Assembly: GCA_024644285.1 (NCBI GenBank)
Contig: JAHELH010000011.1
Coordinates: forward strand, 1 to 20,329
Direction: 5' to 3'
DNA length: 20,329 bases
Source of the DNA: Paracoccaceae bacterium
Lineage (GTDB): Bacteria > Pseudomonadota > Alphaproteobacteria > Rhodobacterales > Rhodobacteraceae
Shown: piece by piece, positions 7,707-14,277 of the stretch
Layout of the letters: each line of letters opens with the position of its first letter
How positions within the stretch are numbered: position 1 is the stretch's first letter
Program-made: the position numbers and the translations under genes
Notes under the pieces: model-generated
The model's database searches: none
Told to the model about the DNA's origin: nothing
Seen by the model: only the letters and a program-made list of their open reading frames with translations

Positions 7707-8471
7707 ATGCCTGCGACACAGCCATTGGGCAAGCTTCGCCTCGGGGTGAACATCGACCACGTCGCCACGGTGCGCAACGCGCGCGGCGGCGCCTATCCAG
7801 ACCCGATCCGTGCCGCGCGGATCGCCGAAGAGGCCGGCGCCGACGGCATCACCGCGCATCTGCGCGAGGACCGGCGGCACATCTCCGACGACGACATCGC
7901 CCGGCTGATGGACACGCTGTCCCTGCCGTTGAATTTCGAGATGGCCGCGACGCCGGAAATGCAGGCCATCGCCCTGCGCCACAAGCCGCACGCCGTCTGC
8001 ATCGTGCCGGAAAAGCGCGAGGAGCGGACGACCGAGGGTGGCCTGGAAGTGGCGCGCGAGGAGAACCAGCTGGCGCATTTCATCGCGCCCCTGCGCGATG
8101 CCGGTTGCCGGGTGTCGATCTTCATCGCCGCCGACAGCCGCCAGATCGAGGCCGCCCACCGGATCGGCGCCGCGGTGATCGAGCTGCACACCGGCGCCTA
8201 CTGCGACGCCCATGCCGAGGGCCGCCTTGAAGAGCGCGATGCCGAGCTGGAGCGCCTGCGCGAAATGTCCGCCTATGCCCATTCGCTGGGGCTCGAGGTG
8301 CATGCCGGGCATGGCCTGACCTACGATACGGTGCAGTCGGTCGCGGCCTTTCCGGAAGTGATGGAGCTGAATATCGGCCACTTCCTGATCGGCGAGGCGA
8401 TCTTTCGCGGCCTGGTCCCTGCGATTGCAGAAATGCGCCGGCTGATGGAAGAGGCGCGTGCGCCGGCCTAA
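7707..8471 (+). CDS. pdxJ: Pyridoxine 5'-phosphate synthase
   Basis: PdxJ condenses 1-deoxy-D-xylulose 5-phosphate with 3-amino-2-oxopropyl phosphate to give pyridoxine 5'-phosphate, the ring-closing step of the DXP-dependent vitamin B6 route. The (beta/alpha)8 family motifs are all visible: 'LGVNIDHVATVRNARGG' (12-28), 'HLREDRRHISDDD' (51-63), 'CIVPEKREERTTEGG', 'VIELHTGAYCDAHAEG', 'VHAGHGLTYDTV' and 'ELNIGHFLIGEAIF'. Its 254 residues are normal for the family. The ATG at 7707 has a GGGG-type site just upstream. pdxJ and acpS are adjacent in many proteobacteria; here they are separated by three minus-strand genes. Confidence 0.97.
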   Translation: MPATQPLGKLRLGVNIDHVATVRNARGGAYPDPIRAARIAEEAGADGITAHLREDRRHISDDDIARLMDTLSLPLNFEMAATPEMQAIALRHKPHAVCIVPEKREERTTEGGLEVAREENQLAHFIAPLRDAGCRVSIFIAADSRQIEAAHRIGAAVIELHTGAYCDAHAEGRLEERDAELERLREMSAYAHSLGLEVHAGHGLTYDTVQSVAAFPEVMELNIGHFLIGEAIFRGLVPAIAEMRRLMEEARAPA

Positions 8472-8486
8472 GGCGGCACGCACAAG

Positions 8487-8510
8487 AAAAGGGCCCCGCT
8501 ATGGGGGCCC
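8487..8510 (-). terminator. Intrinsic terminator of the first small secreted gene
   Basis: GGGCCCC (8491-8497) pairs with GGGGCCC (8504-8510) around a 6-base loop. Read on the minus strand, the stem is followed by TTTTCTTG. It lies exactly 25 bases past the stop of the gene at 8536-8859. It may also act on pdxJ transcripts from the other side, but there it lacks a U-run. Confidence 0.85.
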
Positions 8511-8535
8511 TGATCCGTCGAACACATGTGACCGC

Positions 8536-8859
8536 TTAGTTGACGGCACCGGCCGATTCTTCGTCCTCGAGGGTTTCAAAGATCATCGCGGCGGTCTCGT
8601 TCGCGATGCTGTCGTCGTCCAGCAGTTCAGCGACCGTCGGGTCCAGCGTCGGGTTGCCCTGGTTCGAGCGCGCGGCGATGCCGGCGTGGATGCGTGCGGC
8701 TTTTTCGGTGATGCCCGAACCGCCGGTGAAGATGACGCCTTCGTTGCCGCCATCGTCAGCGGCGAAATGCTTGCGGACTTCCAGCGTGGTGGTCGGCTGG
8801 TCGGCCAGCGCCGGGGTCGCGAGAGCCAGCGCGGCAGCAGCGAAAATCATGCGGGTCAT
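8536..8859 (-). CDS. Small secreted protein, paralogue A (unknown function)
   Basis: The 107-residue product has a clear Sec signal peptide (residues 1-19, ending 'ATPALA' before 'DQP') and an acidic mature domain of about 88 residues without cysteines. I do not recognise the family. Its segments 'LEVRKHFA', 'GGSGITEKAARIHA', 'LDPTVAELL' and 'NETAAMIFETLEDE' recur in the gene at 9062-9379. By hand alignment about 42 of 83 mature positions are identical with one gap, so the two are tandem paralogues. The ATG at 8859 has AGGAAA upstream. It has its own intrinsic terminator, so the gene looks monocistronic. It presumably acts in the periplasm or outside the cell. Confidence 0.85.
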   Translation of the reverse strand: MTRMIFAAAALALATPALADQPTTTLEVRKHFAADDGGNEGVIFTGGSGITEKAARIHAGIAARSNQGNPTLDPTVAELLDDDSIANETAAMIFETLEDEESAGAVN

Positions 8860-8938
8860 AGTTATTTCCTTTCAGATCGTTTCAAGCCTAAGAGGCAGAG
8901 CGCCTCGTCGTATGGCCCCTCAACCTTGGCGGAACGGC

Positions 8939-8955
8939 AAATGTTTCTTACATTT
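8939..8955. promoter_or_regulatory. Inverted repeat upstream of paralogue A
   Basis: AAATGT (8939-8944) and ACATTT (8950-8955) are perfect arms around a 5-base spacer, about 80 bases upstream of the start codon at 8859, in the most AT-rich part of this intergenic region. This is a plausible operator or promoter element. No known regulator site is recognised. Confidence 0.3.
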
Positions 8956-9010
8956 CCATGACGTTGGCGTGAGACAGGCGTGAGCACGCGCTGCCGCAAG
9001 CCCGGACAAG

Positions 9011-9036
9011 AAAAGGGGCCCGAAGCCGGGCCCCTT
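9011..9036 (-). terminator. Intrinsic terminator of paralogue B
   Basis: AAGGGGCCCG (9013-9022) and CGGGCCCCTT (9027-9036) form a perfect 10-bp stem with a 4-base AAGC loop, followed on the minus strand by TTCTTGTCC (four T in a row counting the stem end). It lies exactly 25 bases past the stop at 9062, the same spacing as the terminator of paralogue A. Both share the flank ACAAGAAAAGGG. Confidence 0.85.
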
Positions 9037-9061
9037 CGCTTTCATTCGCCTTGGTGCAGAC

Positions 9062-9379
9062 CTAGCTGGTCGGATCTTCGTCTTTCAGCTGCCGGAAGAT
9101 GCGCGCGGCGGTTTCGTTGACGACGCTGTTGGCGTTCGAAAGGAGTCTCTCGACCGTGGGCGCGAGAGAGCCGTTCACATGGTCCTCTTGCCGGGCTTGC
9201 GCGGCATGTATCTCTGCCGCGCGCCGGGTAATGCCGCGGCCGCCGAAAAATACACGCTTGTCGTTGCCGGATTCGCTCTGGGCGAAGTGCTGGCGCACTT
9301 CCAGAAGCGTGCGGGGCTGTCCAGCAAGACCCGGCGTTGCAACGGCCAGGGCGGCTGCGACCAGAATAAAGCGGATCAT
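9062..9379 (-). CDS. Small secreted protein, paralogue B (unknown function)
   Basis: The 105-residue protein has a signal peptide ('MIRFILVAAALAVATPGLA') and a mature domain matching paralogue A over its length ('LEVRQHFA', 'GGRGITRRAAEIHA', 'LAPTVERLL', 'NETAARIFRQLKDED'). It is more basic than A, with several acidic positions of A replaced by Arg/Lys. The ATG at 9379 is chosen because AAGGAA lies 8 bases upstream. An in-frame TTG three bases earlier is possible but spaced less well. The family is unknown. The gene has its own terminator and a hairpin in its 5' leader, so it is probably transcribed separately from A. Confidence 0.85.
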   Translation of the reverse strand: MIRFILVAAALAVATPGLAGQPRTLLEVRQHFAQSESGNDKRVFFGGRGITRRAAEIHAAQARQEDHVNGSLAPTVERLLSNANSVVNETAARIFRQLKDEDPTS

Positions 9380-9400
9380 CAAATGATTCCTTCATGGATC

Positions 9401-9419
9401 ACTGGCCGAACCGGCCAGT
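9401..9419 (-). promoter_or_regulatory. Hairpin in the 5' leader of paralogue B
   Basis: ACTGGCC (9401-9407) and GGCCAGT (9413-9419) are perfect 7-bp arms around GAACC, about 10 bases upstream of the ribosome-binding site of the gene at 9062-9379. It could be an mRNA leader stem-loop or an operator. Which of the two cannot be decided from sequence. Confidence 0.35.
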
Positions 9420-9509
9420 TTGGTTGGGGCGTGATGACCCCAAGCGCCAATATACACCCGCCCGTTTCGGCGCGCCTTCACAGTGCTGTGTCGTCATTGA
9501 AATGATCGC

Positions 9510-9881
9510 TCACGACTGTTCCGGGCATCGCGGCAAGGGTCCGGTGACCACCCGCTCGTCCCAGATCATCGTCAGTGTCTCTTCCGACAGCGCGAAATCC
9601 AGCCGGTAGTCGCGCACTGCATCTTCGCCGCATTGCGCGCGCGTGCTGGCAAACAGCCCGTCGCCGCGCGGCTCGACCAGCAGCCAGTCGAGGCGGCACC
9701 AGATGATGCCGTGGCGCATCCAGCCGGGGCGAATCTCGAAAGGCTGGGCCAGCAGGCTGGCGCCCGGAACGATCGGCTGCGCGGCGCATTGGCGCTCGTC
9801 GCCCCAGAGACCGTAAAGTGCCGTGCGCTCGTCGGCCATGGCCGGAGACAAAGCCAGCAGAAAAATAGGCACGCGCCACAT
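9510..9881 (-). CDS. Small secreted cysteine-containing protein of unknown function
   Basis: This 123-residue protein starts with a short signal peptide ('MWRVPIFLLALSPAMA', cleavage after residue 16). The mature domain opens with 'LYGLWGDERQC' and has four cysteines (C32, C62, C84, C119), enough for two disulfides, and many Trp residues. 'LYGLWG' starts recall small periplasmic or lipocalin-like domains, but I cannot assign a family. The ATG at 9881 lacks a strong ribosome-binding site. It lies 130 bases upstream of paralogue B on the same strand, divergent from acpS across 154 bases in which I see no clear promoter. It is a likely real gene because of the signal peptide and clean codon pattern. 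Confidence 0.7.
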   Translation of the reverse strand: MWRVPIFLLALSPAMADERTALYGLWGDERQCAAQPIVPGASLLAQPFEIRPGWMRHGIIWCRLDWLLVEPRGDGLFASTRAQCGEDAVRDYRLDFALSEETLTMIWDERVVTGPLPRCPEQS

Positions 9882-10035
9882 GCGCCGGACCTAAACGCTC
9901 GGCGCCCGCCCGGCCAGTCCCATTCGGTCGATCGCGGTTTGCCAAACGTCCGTCAGCATGCCAAACCGGGCGCATCCGCCGACTGCGAGACCCGCCGATG
10001 ATCCGTGCCGCCACCCTGAGATTCCGGACGCATCG

Positions 10036-10437
10036 ATGATCCTGGGCATCGGTACCGACCTGGCCAATATCGAGCGGATCGAGCGCACGCTCGAGCGCTT
10101 CGGCGACCGGTTTCGCAACCGCGTCTTCACCGAGATCGAGCAGCGCAAGGCCGAGCGGCGGCGCGACACCGCGGGCACCTATGCCAAGCGCTGGGCGGCA
10201 AAGGAGGCGTGCTCCAAGGCGCTGGGCACCGGCCTGCGCATGGGCATCGCGTGGAAGGACATGTCGGTGACGAACCTGCGCAGCGGCCAGCCGGTGATGC
10301 ACGTGACCGGCTGGGCCGAGGAACGGCTGCGCGCCATCACCCCCGAGGGCCACGAGGCGGTGATCCACGTCACGCTAACCGACGACCACCCCTGGGCGCA
10401 GGCCGTCGTCCTGATCGAGGCGCGCCCGCTTAACTAG
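10036..10437 (+). CDS. acpS: Holo-[acyl-carrier-protein] synthase
   Basis: AcpS transfers 4'-phosphopantetheine from CoA to a serine of acyl carrier protein, activating it for fatty-acid synthesis. The magnesium ligands are visible: D8 in 'MILGIGTDLANIERIE' and E57 in 'KRWAAKEACSKALGTG'. 133 residues is typical. The ATG at 10036 is fixed by the conserved N-terminus; upstream in-frame sequence is not part of the family. The ribosome-binding site is weak. The stop codon overlaps the convergent response-regulator stop by four bases (10434-10437). It is separated from its usual partners pdxJ and lepB by minus-strand genes, so it must have its own promoter upstream of 10036. Confidence 0.96.
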   Translation: MILGIGTDLANIERIERTLERFGDRFRNRVFTEIEQRKAERRRDTAGTYAKRWAAKEACSKALGTGLRMGIAWKDMSVTNLRSGQPVMHVTGWAEERLRAITPEGHEAVIHVTLTDDHPWAQAVVLIEARPLN

Positions 10438-10883
10438 GCGTCGAGCGCGGCGGACAGCGAGGCGCCCAGGTCGGCCCGGCTGATCGGCTTGGTCAGGCGT
10501 GCGACGCTGGGCGGCGGCGCGCGATCGTCGGCGGCCGGGATCTGGTGGTAGCCCGACATCAGCACGCAGTTCAGGCCCGGCCGCATCCGCCGGGCGTGCT
10601 GGACCAGGTCCGTGCCCTGCATCTCGCCGGGCATCACCACGTCGCTAAGCACCAGCGAGATGTCGGAATGGTCCTCGAGCAAATTCAGCGCGGATTGGGC
10701 GGTGTCGGCCTGGATCACGCGATAGCCGAGCGACTGGATCTGCCGCGCGGTGATCTTCCGCACGCTGGGATCGTCCTCGACCAGCAGGACGAGCGCGCCG
10801 TCGCCCTGACGGTCCAGCGTGTCCTCGGGCTCTTCCCGGATCTCCTCGGGTATCGCGACGCCGGCCTTGAAGTACAGGGTCAC
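10434..10883 (-). CDS. Response-regulator receiver domain, 3' part of a split hybrid kinase
   Basis: About 149 residues, mainly one REC domain: acidic pocket 'LLVEDDPSVRK' (D37, D38), phospho-acceptor D81 in 'LVLSDVVMPGE', and the conserved Lys in 'ARLTKPIS'. It is in exactly the same frame as the kinase gene upstream (10890-12443), separated by one TGA and two sense codons. Its first residues 'TLYFKAGV' look like the last strand of the kinase ATPase domain rather than a natural N-terminus. No ribosome-binding site precedes the GTG at 10883. I read it as the detached C-terminal domain of one hybrid histidine kinase of about 669 residues. Whether it is made separately is doubtful. Confidence 0.7.
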   Translation of the reverse strand: MTLYFKAGVAIPEEIREEPEDTLDRQGDGALVLLVEDDPSVRKITARQIQSLGYRVIQADTAQSALNLLEDHSDISLVLSDVVMPGEMQGTDLVQHARRMRPGLNCVLMSGYHQIPAADDRAPPPSVARLTKPISRADLGASLSAALDA

Positions 10884-10889
10884 CGTGGT

Positions 10890-12443
10890 TCACATGCCCG
10901 GCGCCGAGGCGATCCCGACATCGCCGCCCGATTGCTTGGCAAATCCCAGGACCATCGGCAGCCCCAGACCCGAGCCCTTGCCGACGCCCTTGGTCGAATA
11001 GAATGGCTCCAGCGCGCGGTTGCGGACCTCGTCGGACATGCCGGACCCGGTGTCGGTAACGGCGATGCCGACATAGTCTCCCGGTTCGAGGTCAAGGCCG
11101 GCGCGGCGGAGCGCGGCGGCGTCAAAGCGATGACGCGAGCCGTCGATCCGCAGCAGCCCGCCCGAGGGCATCGCGTCGCGGGCATTGACCACGAGATTCA
11201 GCATCGCGCTTTCGAACTGGGCGCGGTCGACAAGCGCCATGCATCGGCCGGCGCAGTGCGGCAGGTCGATCTCGATGGATGTCGGCAGGGTTCTGCGGAA
11301 CAGCGTCCCCAGTTCCCTGACCGTCATGCACAGATCCAGCGGCTCTGGGCTCAGCATCGACTTGCGGCCGAATGACAGAAGCTTGCCGGTCAGAACCGCG
11401 CCGCGGGCCGTGGCGCCCAGCGCCGCGTCGATCATCTCGGCCTCGTCCTTGGGAGTCGCGCCTTCCTTCAGCAATTCCAGGTTGCCCATGATCACGGCGA
11501 GCAGGTTGTTGAAATCATGCGCCACACCGGCGGTCAGGCGGCCCACCGCCTCCAGCTTCTGGCTCTCGCGCAGTTGCGCCTCGGCCAACCGCAGGTCGGT
11601 CAGGTCCATGCTGGTGCCAATTTCGGCGACCACCTGTCCAGAGGCGTCCAGTTCCGGCTCGACGATCTCGCGCAAGTGCCGGATGCTGCCGTCGGGCCAC
11701 AGGGCGCGATATTCCAGCTCGGCCGGTTCCCCGTGGCGGATGCGCCGGATCGTGCGGCGCACCCGGTCCCGGTCGTCGGGATGGACGTAGCACAGCTCGG
11801 GGTCCAGCCCGGCGGTCGCGGCGACGAATTCCTCGGGCGTCATCCCCAGATGCTCGGCATGGCGGCGCGAACAATAGACGCAGTCGCCGGTGGCGGTGTC
11901 GAATTCGAAATGCCCCAGCGACGCCAGTCGGAATGCGGTGCGCAGCCGGGCCTCCTTTTTCGCGCGCTCGGTCAGCGAACGCTCCTTCTCGCGACGCTCG
12001 TCCTGCAGATCCGCCTCCAGCCCGGCGCGGTGGCGGTCGAGTTCCGCAAGCGTACAGTCGAGATCGTCCCGCAGCGCGCCAAGCCAGTACCCGGCCCCGA
12101 AGGACAGCAGCGTCCCCAAAGCCACGTTGGGCAGCGTGCCGGTCAGGGCCGGGGGTCCGATCCCCAGGAAATAGCAGCGCACGATCTCGACCGAGGTAAG
12201 CGAGGCCGCGATGACACCGAACCACCGCCCACCGGCAACGGCCGCGACGATGATCGACGCGAACATCGCCAGGAACGGGATCGGCATCTGTCCGCCGAAG
12301 GCATGGGTGTACTCGTAGGCGCCGATGACAATGACTATCGGGACGAGGCAAAAGGCACGAAGGCCCGCGATACCAGGGGACGTTAATTGCAGGACCATCG
12401 TTGCCGAAATCGTGTTCCGAATACCTTCATCGCCGTTTGCCAC
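10890..12443 (-). CDS. Membrane PAS-domain sensor histidine kinase, truncated by an in-frame TGA
   Basis: The 517-residue kinase has about three to four membrane segments (roughly 28-45, 53-72, 73-92, 103-121), a coiled linker (130-168), one PAS domain (about 170-285, 'FRLASLGHFEFDTATGDCVY' to 'EIGTSMDLTDL'), and a HisKA domain with H309 in 'GRLTAGVAHDFNNLLA'. A HATPase follows with N box 'MLNLVVNARDAMP', G1 'VTDTGSGMS' and G2 'GKGSGLGLPMV'. It ends at 'SAPGM', where the family continues with a last strand like 'GTTVTLYF'; that strand and a receiver domain follow in frame after a TGA at 10890-10892. The GTG start at 12443 has no clear ribosome-binding site; ATG at 12398 is an alternative. The signal sensed is unknown. 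Kinase activity may be impaired by loss of the last strand. Confidence 0.85.
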   Translation of the reverse strand: MANGDEGIRNTISATMVLQLTSPGIAGLRAFCLVPIVIVIGAYEYTHAFGGQMPIPFLAMFASIIVAAVAGGRWFGVIAASLTSVEIVRCYFLGIGPPALTGTLPNVALGTLLSFGAGYWLGALRDDLDCTLAELDRHRAGLEADLQDERREKERSLTERAKKEARLRTAFRLASLGHFEFDTATGDCVYCSRRHAEHLGMTPEEFVAATAGLDPELCYVHPDDRDRVRRTIRRIRHGEPAELEYRALWPDGSIRHLREIVEPELDASGQVVAEIGTSMDLTDLRLAEAQLRESQKLEAVGRLTAGVAHDFNNLLAVIMGNLELLKEGATPKDEAEMIDAALGATARGAVLTGKLLSFGRKSMLSPEPLDLCMTVRELGTLFRRTLPTSIEIDLPHCAGRCMALVDRAQFESAMLNLVVNARDAMPSGGLLRIDGSRHRFDAAALRRAGLDLEPGDYVGIAVTDTGSGMSDEVRNRALEPFYSTKGVGKGSGLGLPMVLGFAKQSGGDVGIASAPGM

Positions 12444-12483
12444 CGCGATACACGGATTTCACGAAAATTCAACGGCAATTAAT

Positions 12484-12496
12484 GCACAAGTTGTGC
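12484..12496. promoter_or_regulatory. Small palindrome in the kinase/lepB divergent region
   Basis: GCACAA and TTGTGC flank a single G (12484-12496) between the divergent kinase and lepB starts. It is a possible operator. No -35/-10 pair is convincing in this 160-base gap. Confidence 0.25.
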
Positions 12497-12603
12497 CGGG
12501 CCCGGCCCGTTGCTGGCGGTTCCGCGCAGGCTGGCATGGGCAATCGCTTGACTCAAAGCCCCTTGCCCCCCATGACACGCCGGACGCGAAGCGCGAGGCA
12601 GGT

Positions 12604-13395
12604 ATGAGTATGTCGAGCAAGGCAGCCAAGAGGGACGGGTTCCTCGAAACCGTCAAGACCATTGTCTATGCCCTGCTGATCGCGGGCGTCTTCCGGACCC
12701 TGTTCTTTCAGCCGTTCTGGATCCCGTCGGGCTCGATGAAGGACACGCTGCTGATCGGCGACTTCCTGTTCGTCAACAAGATGGCCTACGGCTATTCCAG
12801 ATATTCCTGTCCGTTTTCGCTGTGTCCCATCTCGGGCCGAATCCTGGGCAACGAGCCGGAAATGGGCGACGTCGTGGTGTTCCGCCATCCGGTCGCCGGC
12901 AGCGATTTCATCAAGCGGGTCGTCGGCCTGCCGGGCGACAAGGTGCAGGTCAAGGACGGCGTGCTGTTCATCAACGGCATCGAGGCCACGCAGGAGCCGC
13001 AGCCGCCCTTCGAGGAGATCTTCGAAAAGCAGGGACCGGTCGGCAGCCTGCCGCAATGCACCAATGCCGGCGTCGCGCTGGGCGGCGTCTGCGTGAAGGA
13101 ACGGTTCACCGAGACGCTGCCCAACGGCCTGACGCACTCGATCCTCAACATCCGCAGCTCGCAGCTGGACAACACCCCCGTGTTCACGGTGCCCGAAGGA
13201 CATTTCTTCTTCATGGGCGACAACCGCGACAATTCCACCGACAGCCGCGTGGCGCAGTCGGCGCTGGGTGTCGGCTTCGTGCCGTTCGAGAACCTGATCG
13301 GTCGCGCCGACCGGATCATGTTTTCCTCTGCCGGCCGCTCGATGCTGTTCTTCTGGACCTGGCGCGGTGACCGGTTCTTCAAGGGAATCGAGTGA
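12604..13395 (+). CDS. lepB: Signal peptidase I
   Basis: LepB removes signal peptides from exported proteins at the periplasmic face of the inner membrane. A single N-terminal membrane anchor spans about residues 15-35. The catalytic Ser-Lys dyad is S44 in 'FWIPSGSMKDTLLIGD' and K104 in 'SDFIKRVVGLPGDKV'. The conserved 'GHFFFMGDNRDNSTDSR' box is present. 263 residues fits the alphaproteobacterial enzyme. ATG at 12604 is chosen because GAGG at 12595-12598 is correctly spaced; the ATG two codons later is possible. The frame extends far upstream but that part has no family similarity. The stop overlaps the rnc start by four bases. Confidence 0.96.
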   Translation: MSMSSKAAKRDGFLETVKTIVYALLIAGVFRTLFFQPFWIPSGSMKDTLLIGDFLFVNKMAYGYSRYSCPFSLCPISGRILGNEPEMGDVVVFRHPVAGSDFIKRVVGLPGDKVQVKDGVLFINGIEATQEPQPPFEEIFEKQGPVGSLPQCTNAGVALGGVCVKERFTETLPNGLTHSILNIRSSQLDNTPVFTVPEGHFFFMGDNRDNSTDSRVAQSALGVGFVPFENLIGRADRIMFSSAGRSMLFFWTWRGDRFFKGIE

Positions 13396-14072
13396 AGCTT
13401 TCGGGCGAGCTGAAAGCATTCGCCAAGCGGCTGGGACATGACTTCGCACGCCCCGAACTGCTGACCCGCGCGCTGACGCATCCGTCGTTCGCCACCGGAA
13501 CCCGGCCTGACAACCAGCGCCTGGAATTCCTTGGCGACCGGGTGCTTGGGCTGGCGATGGCCGAGGCGCTGTTGCGGTCCGACAAGCAGGCCGCCGAAGG
13601 CAAGCTGGCGCCGCGCTTCAACGCGCTGGTGCGCAAGGAAACCTGCGCCGCGGTGGCCCGCGACCTCGACCTCGGCGGCGTGCTGCGGCTGGGACGCTCC
13701 GAGATGCTGTCGGGCGGGCGCCGCAAGGAGGCGCTGCTGGGCGACGCGATGGAGGCGGTGATCGCCGCTGTCTATCTCGACGCCGGTTTCGACGCCGCGC
13801 AGAAGGTGATCCTGGCGGCCTGGGGCGACCGCATCGACAACGTCGACGAGGACGCGCGTGACCCCAAGACCGCGCTGCAGGAATGGGCCCAGGCCCGCGG
13901 CCTGACGCCCCCCGACTATGTCGAGATCGGCCGCGAGGGGCCCGACCACGCGCCGCAATTCACCATCGAGGCACGGCTGGAGAGCGGCGAATGCACCCGG
14001 GCCAAGGCAAACTCCAAACGCGCCGCCGAACAGGACGCCGCGCGCCGGCTGCTGCGGCGACTGGACGGCTAG
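13392..14072 (+). CDS. rnc: Ribonuclease III
   Basis: RNase III cleaves double-stranded RNA in rRNA maturation and mRNA turnover. The nuclease domain carries the signature 'NQRLEFLGDRVLG' with E45 and D49, and D118/E121 in 'LLGDAMEAVIAAVYLDAG', giving the metal-binding set. The residue equivalent to E38 of the E. coli enzyme is Gln here (Q42). A double-stranded-RNA-binding domain occupies about 152-225 ('DPKTALQEWAQARG' to 'SKRAAEQDAARRLL'). 226 residues is normal. The start is GTG at 13392, overlapping the lepB stop as GTGA, which implies translational coupling. The order lepB–rnc–era–recO is conserved in proteobacteria. Confidence 0.96.
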   Translation: MKLSGELKAFAKRLGHDFARPELLTRALTHPSFATGTRPDNQRLEFLGDRVLGLAMAEALLRSDKQAAEGKLAPRFNALVRKETCAAVARDLDLGGVLRLGRSEMLSGGRRKEALLGDAMEAVIAAVYLDAGFDAAQKVILAAWGDRIDNVDEDARDPKTALQEWAQARGLTPPDYVEIGREGPDHAPQFTIEARLESGECTRAKANSKRAAEQDAARRLLRRLDG

Positions 14073-14075
14073 CGG

Positions 14076-14110
14076 CCGGCGGCGTCCCGCCGGGGCGGAA
14101 CAAGCCGGCC
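14076..14110 (+). repeat. Nested inverted repeats between rnc and era
   Basis: CCGGCGG (14076-14082) pairs with CCGCCGG (14087-14093) around a 4-base loop. An alternative outer pairing joins GGCCGGC (14074-14080) to GCCGGCC (14104-14110). The structure sits directly after the rnc stop in a 205-base gap. No U-run follows, so it is more likely a processing or stabilising element than a simple terminator. The rest of the gap shows no gene. Confidence 0.4.
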
Positions 14111-14277
14111 GGGTTTGACTGGGCTGGCGGCATCGCGCGGACCGTCGCGGTGGATGGTGGCATAAACTTTCGCTGAGAGGCGGAAGGCGGGCGCTCCCCA
14201 CGCGAGCCTTGCCCACTGGCCTTTGCCGCGCGCTTTCTCTATGCGGTTGCAGCTACGTCCGCCTAAAAGGAAGCCGC

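Noticed and set aside
10890..10892. Selenocysteine coding at the TGA in the hybrid kinase
   Set aside because: The position corresponds to a Gly in kinase ATPase domains, not a redox Cys, and no selenocysteine insertion element context is evident.
8472..12603. Genomic island or prophage between pdxJ and lepB
   Set aside because: No integrase, transposase, tRNA or attachment repeats, and base composition does not differ visibly from the flanks.
14115..14143. TTGACT between rnc and era as a -35 box
   Set aside because: The expected -10 position reads CGG-rich sequence with no match.
12792..14216. Minus-strand open frame of about 474 codons across lepB and rnc
   Set aside because: It covers two well-identified genes antisense and has no coherent domain.
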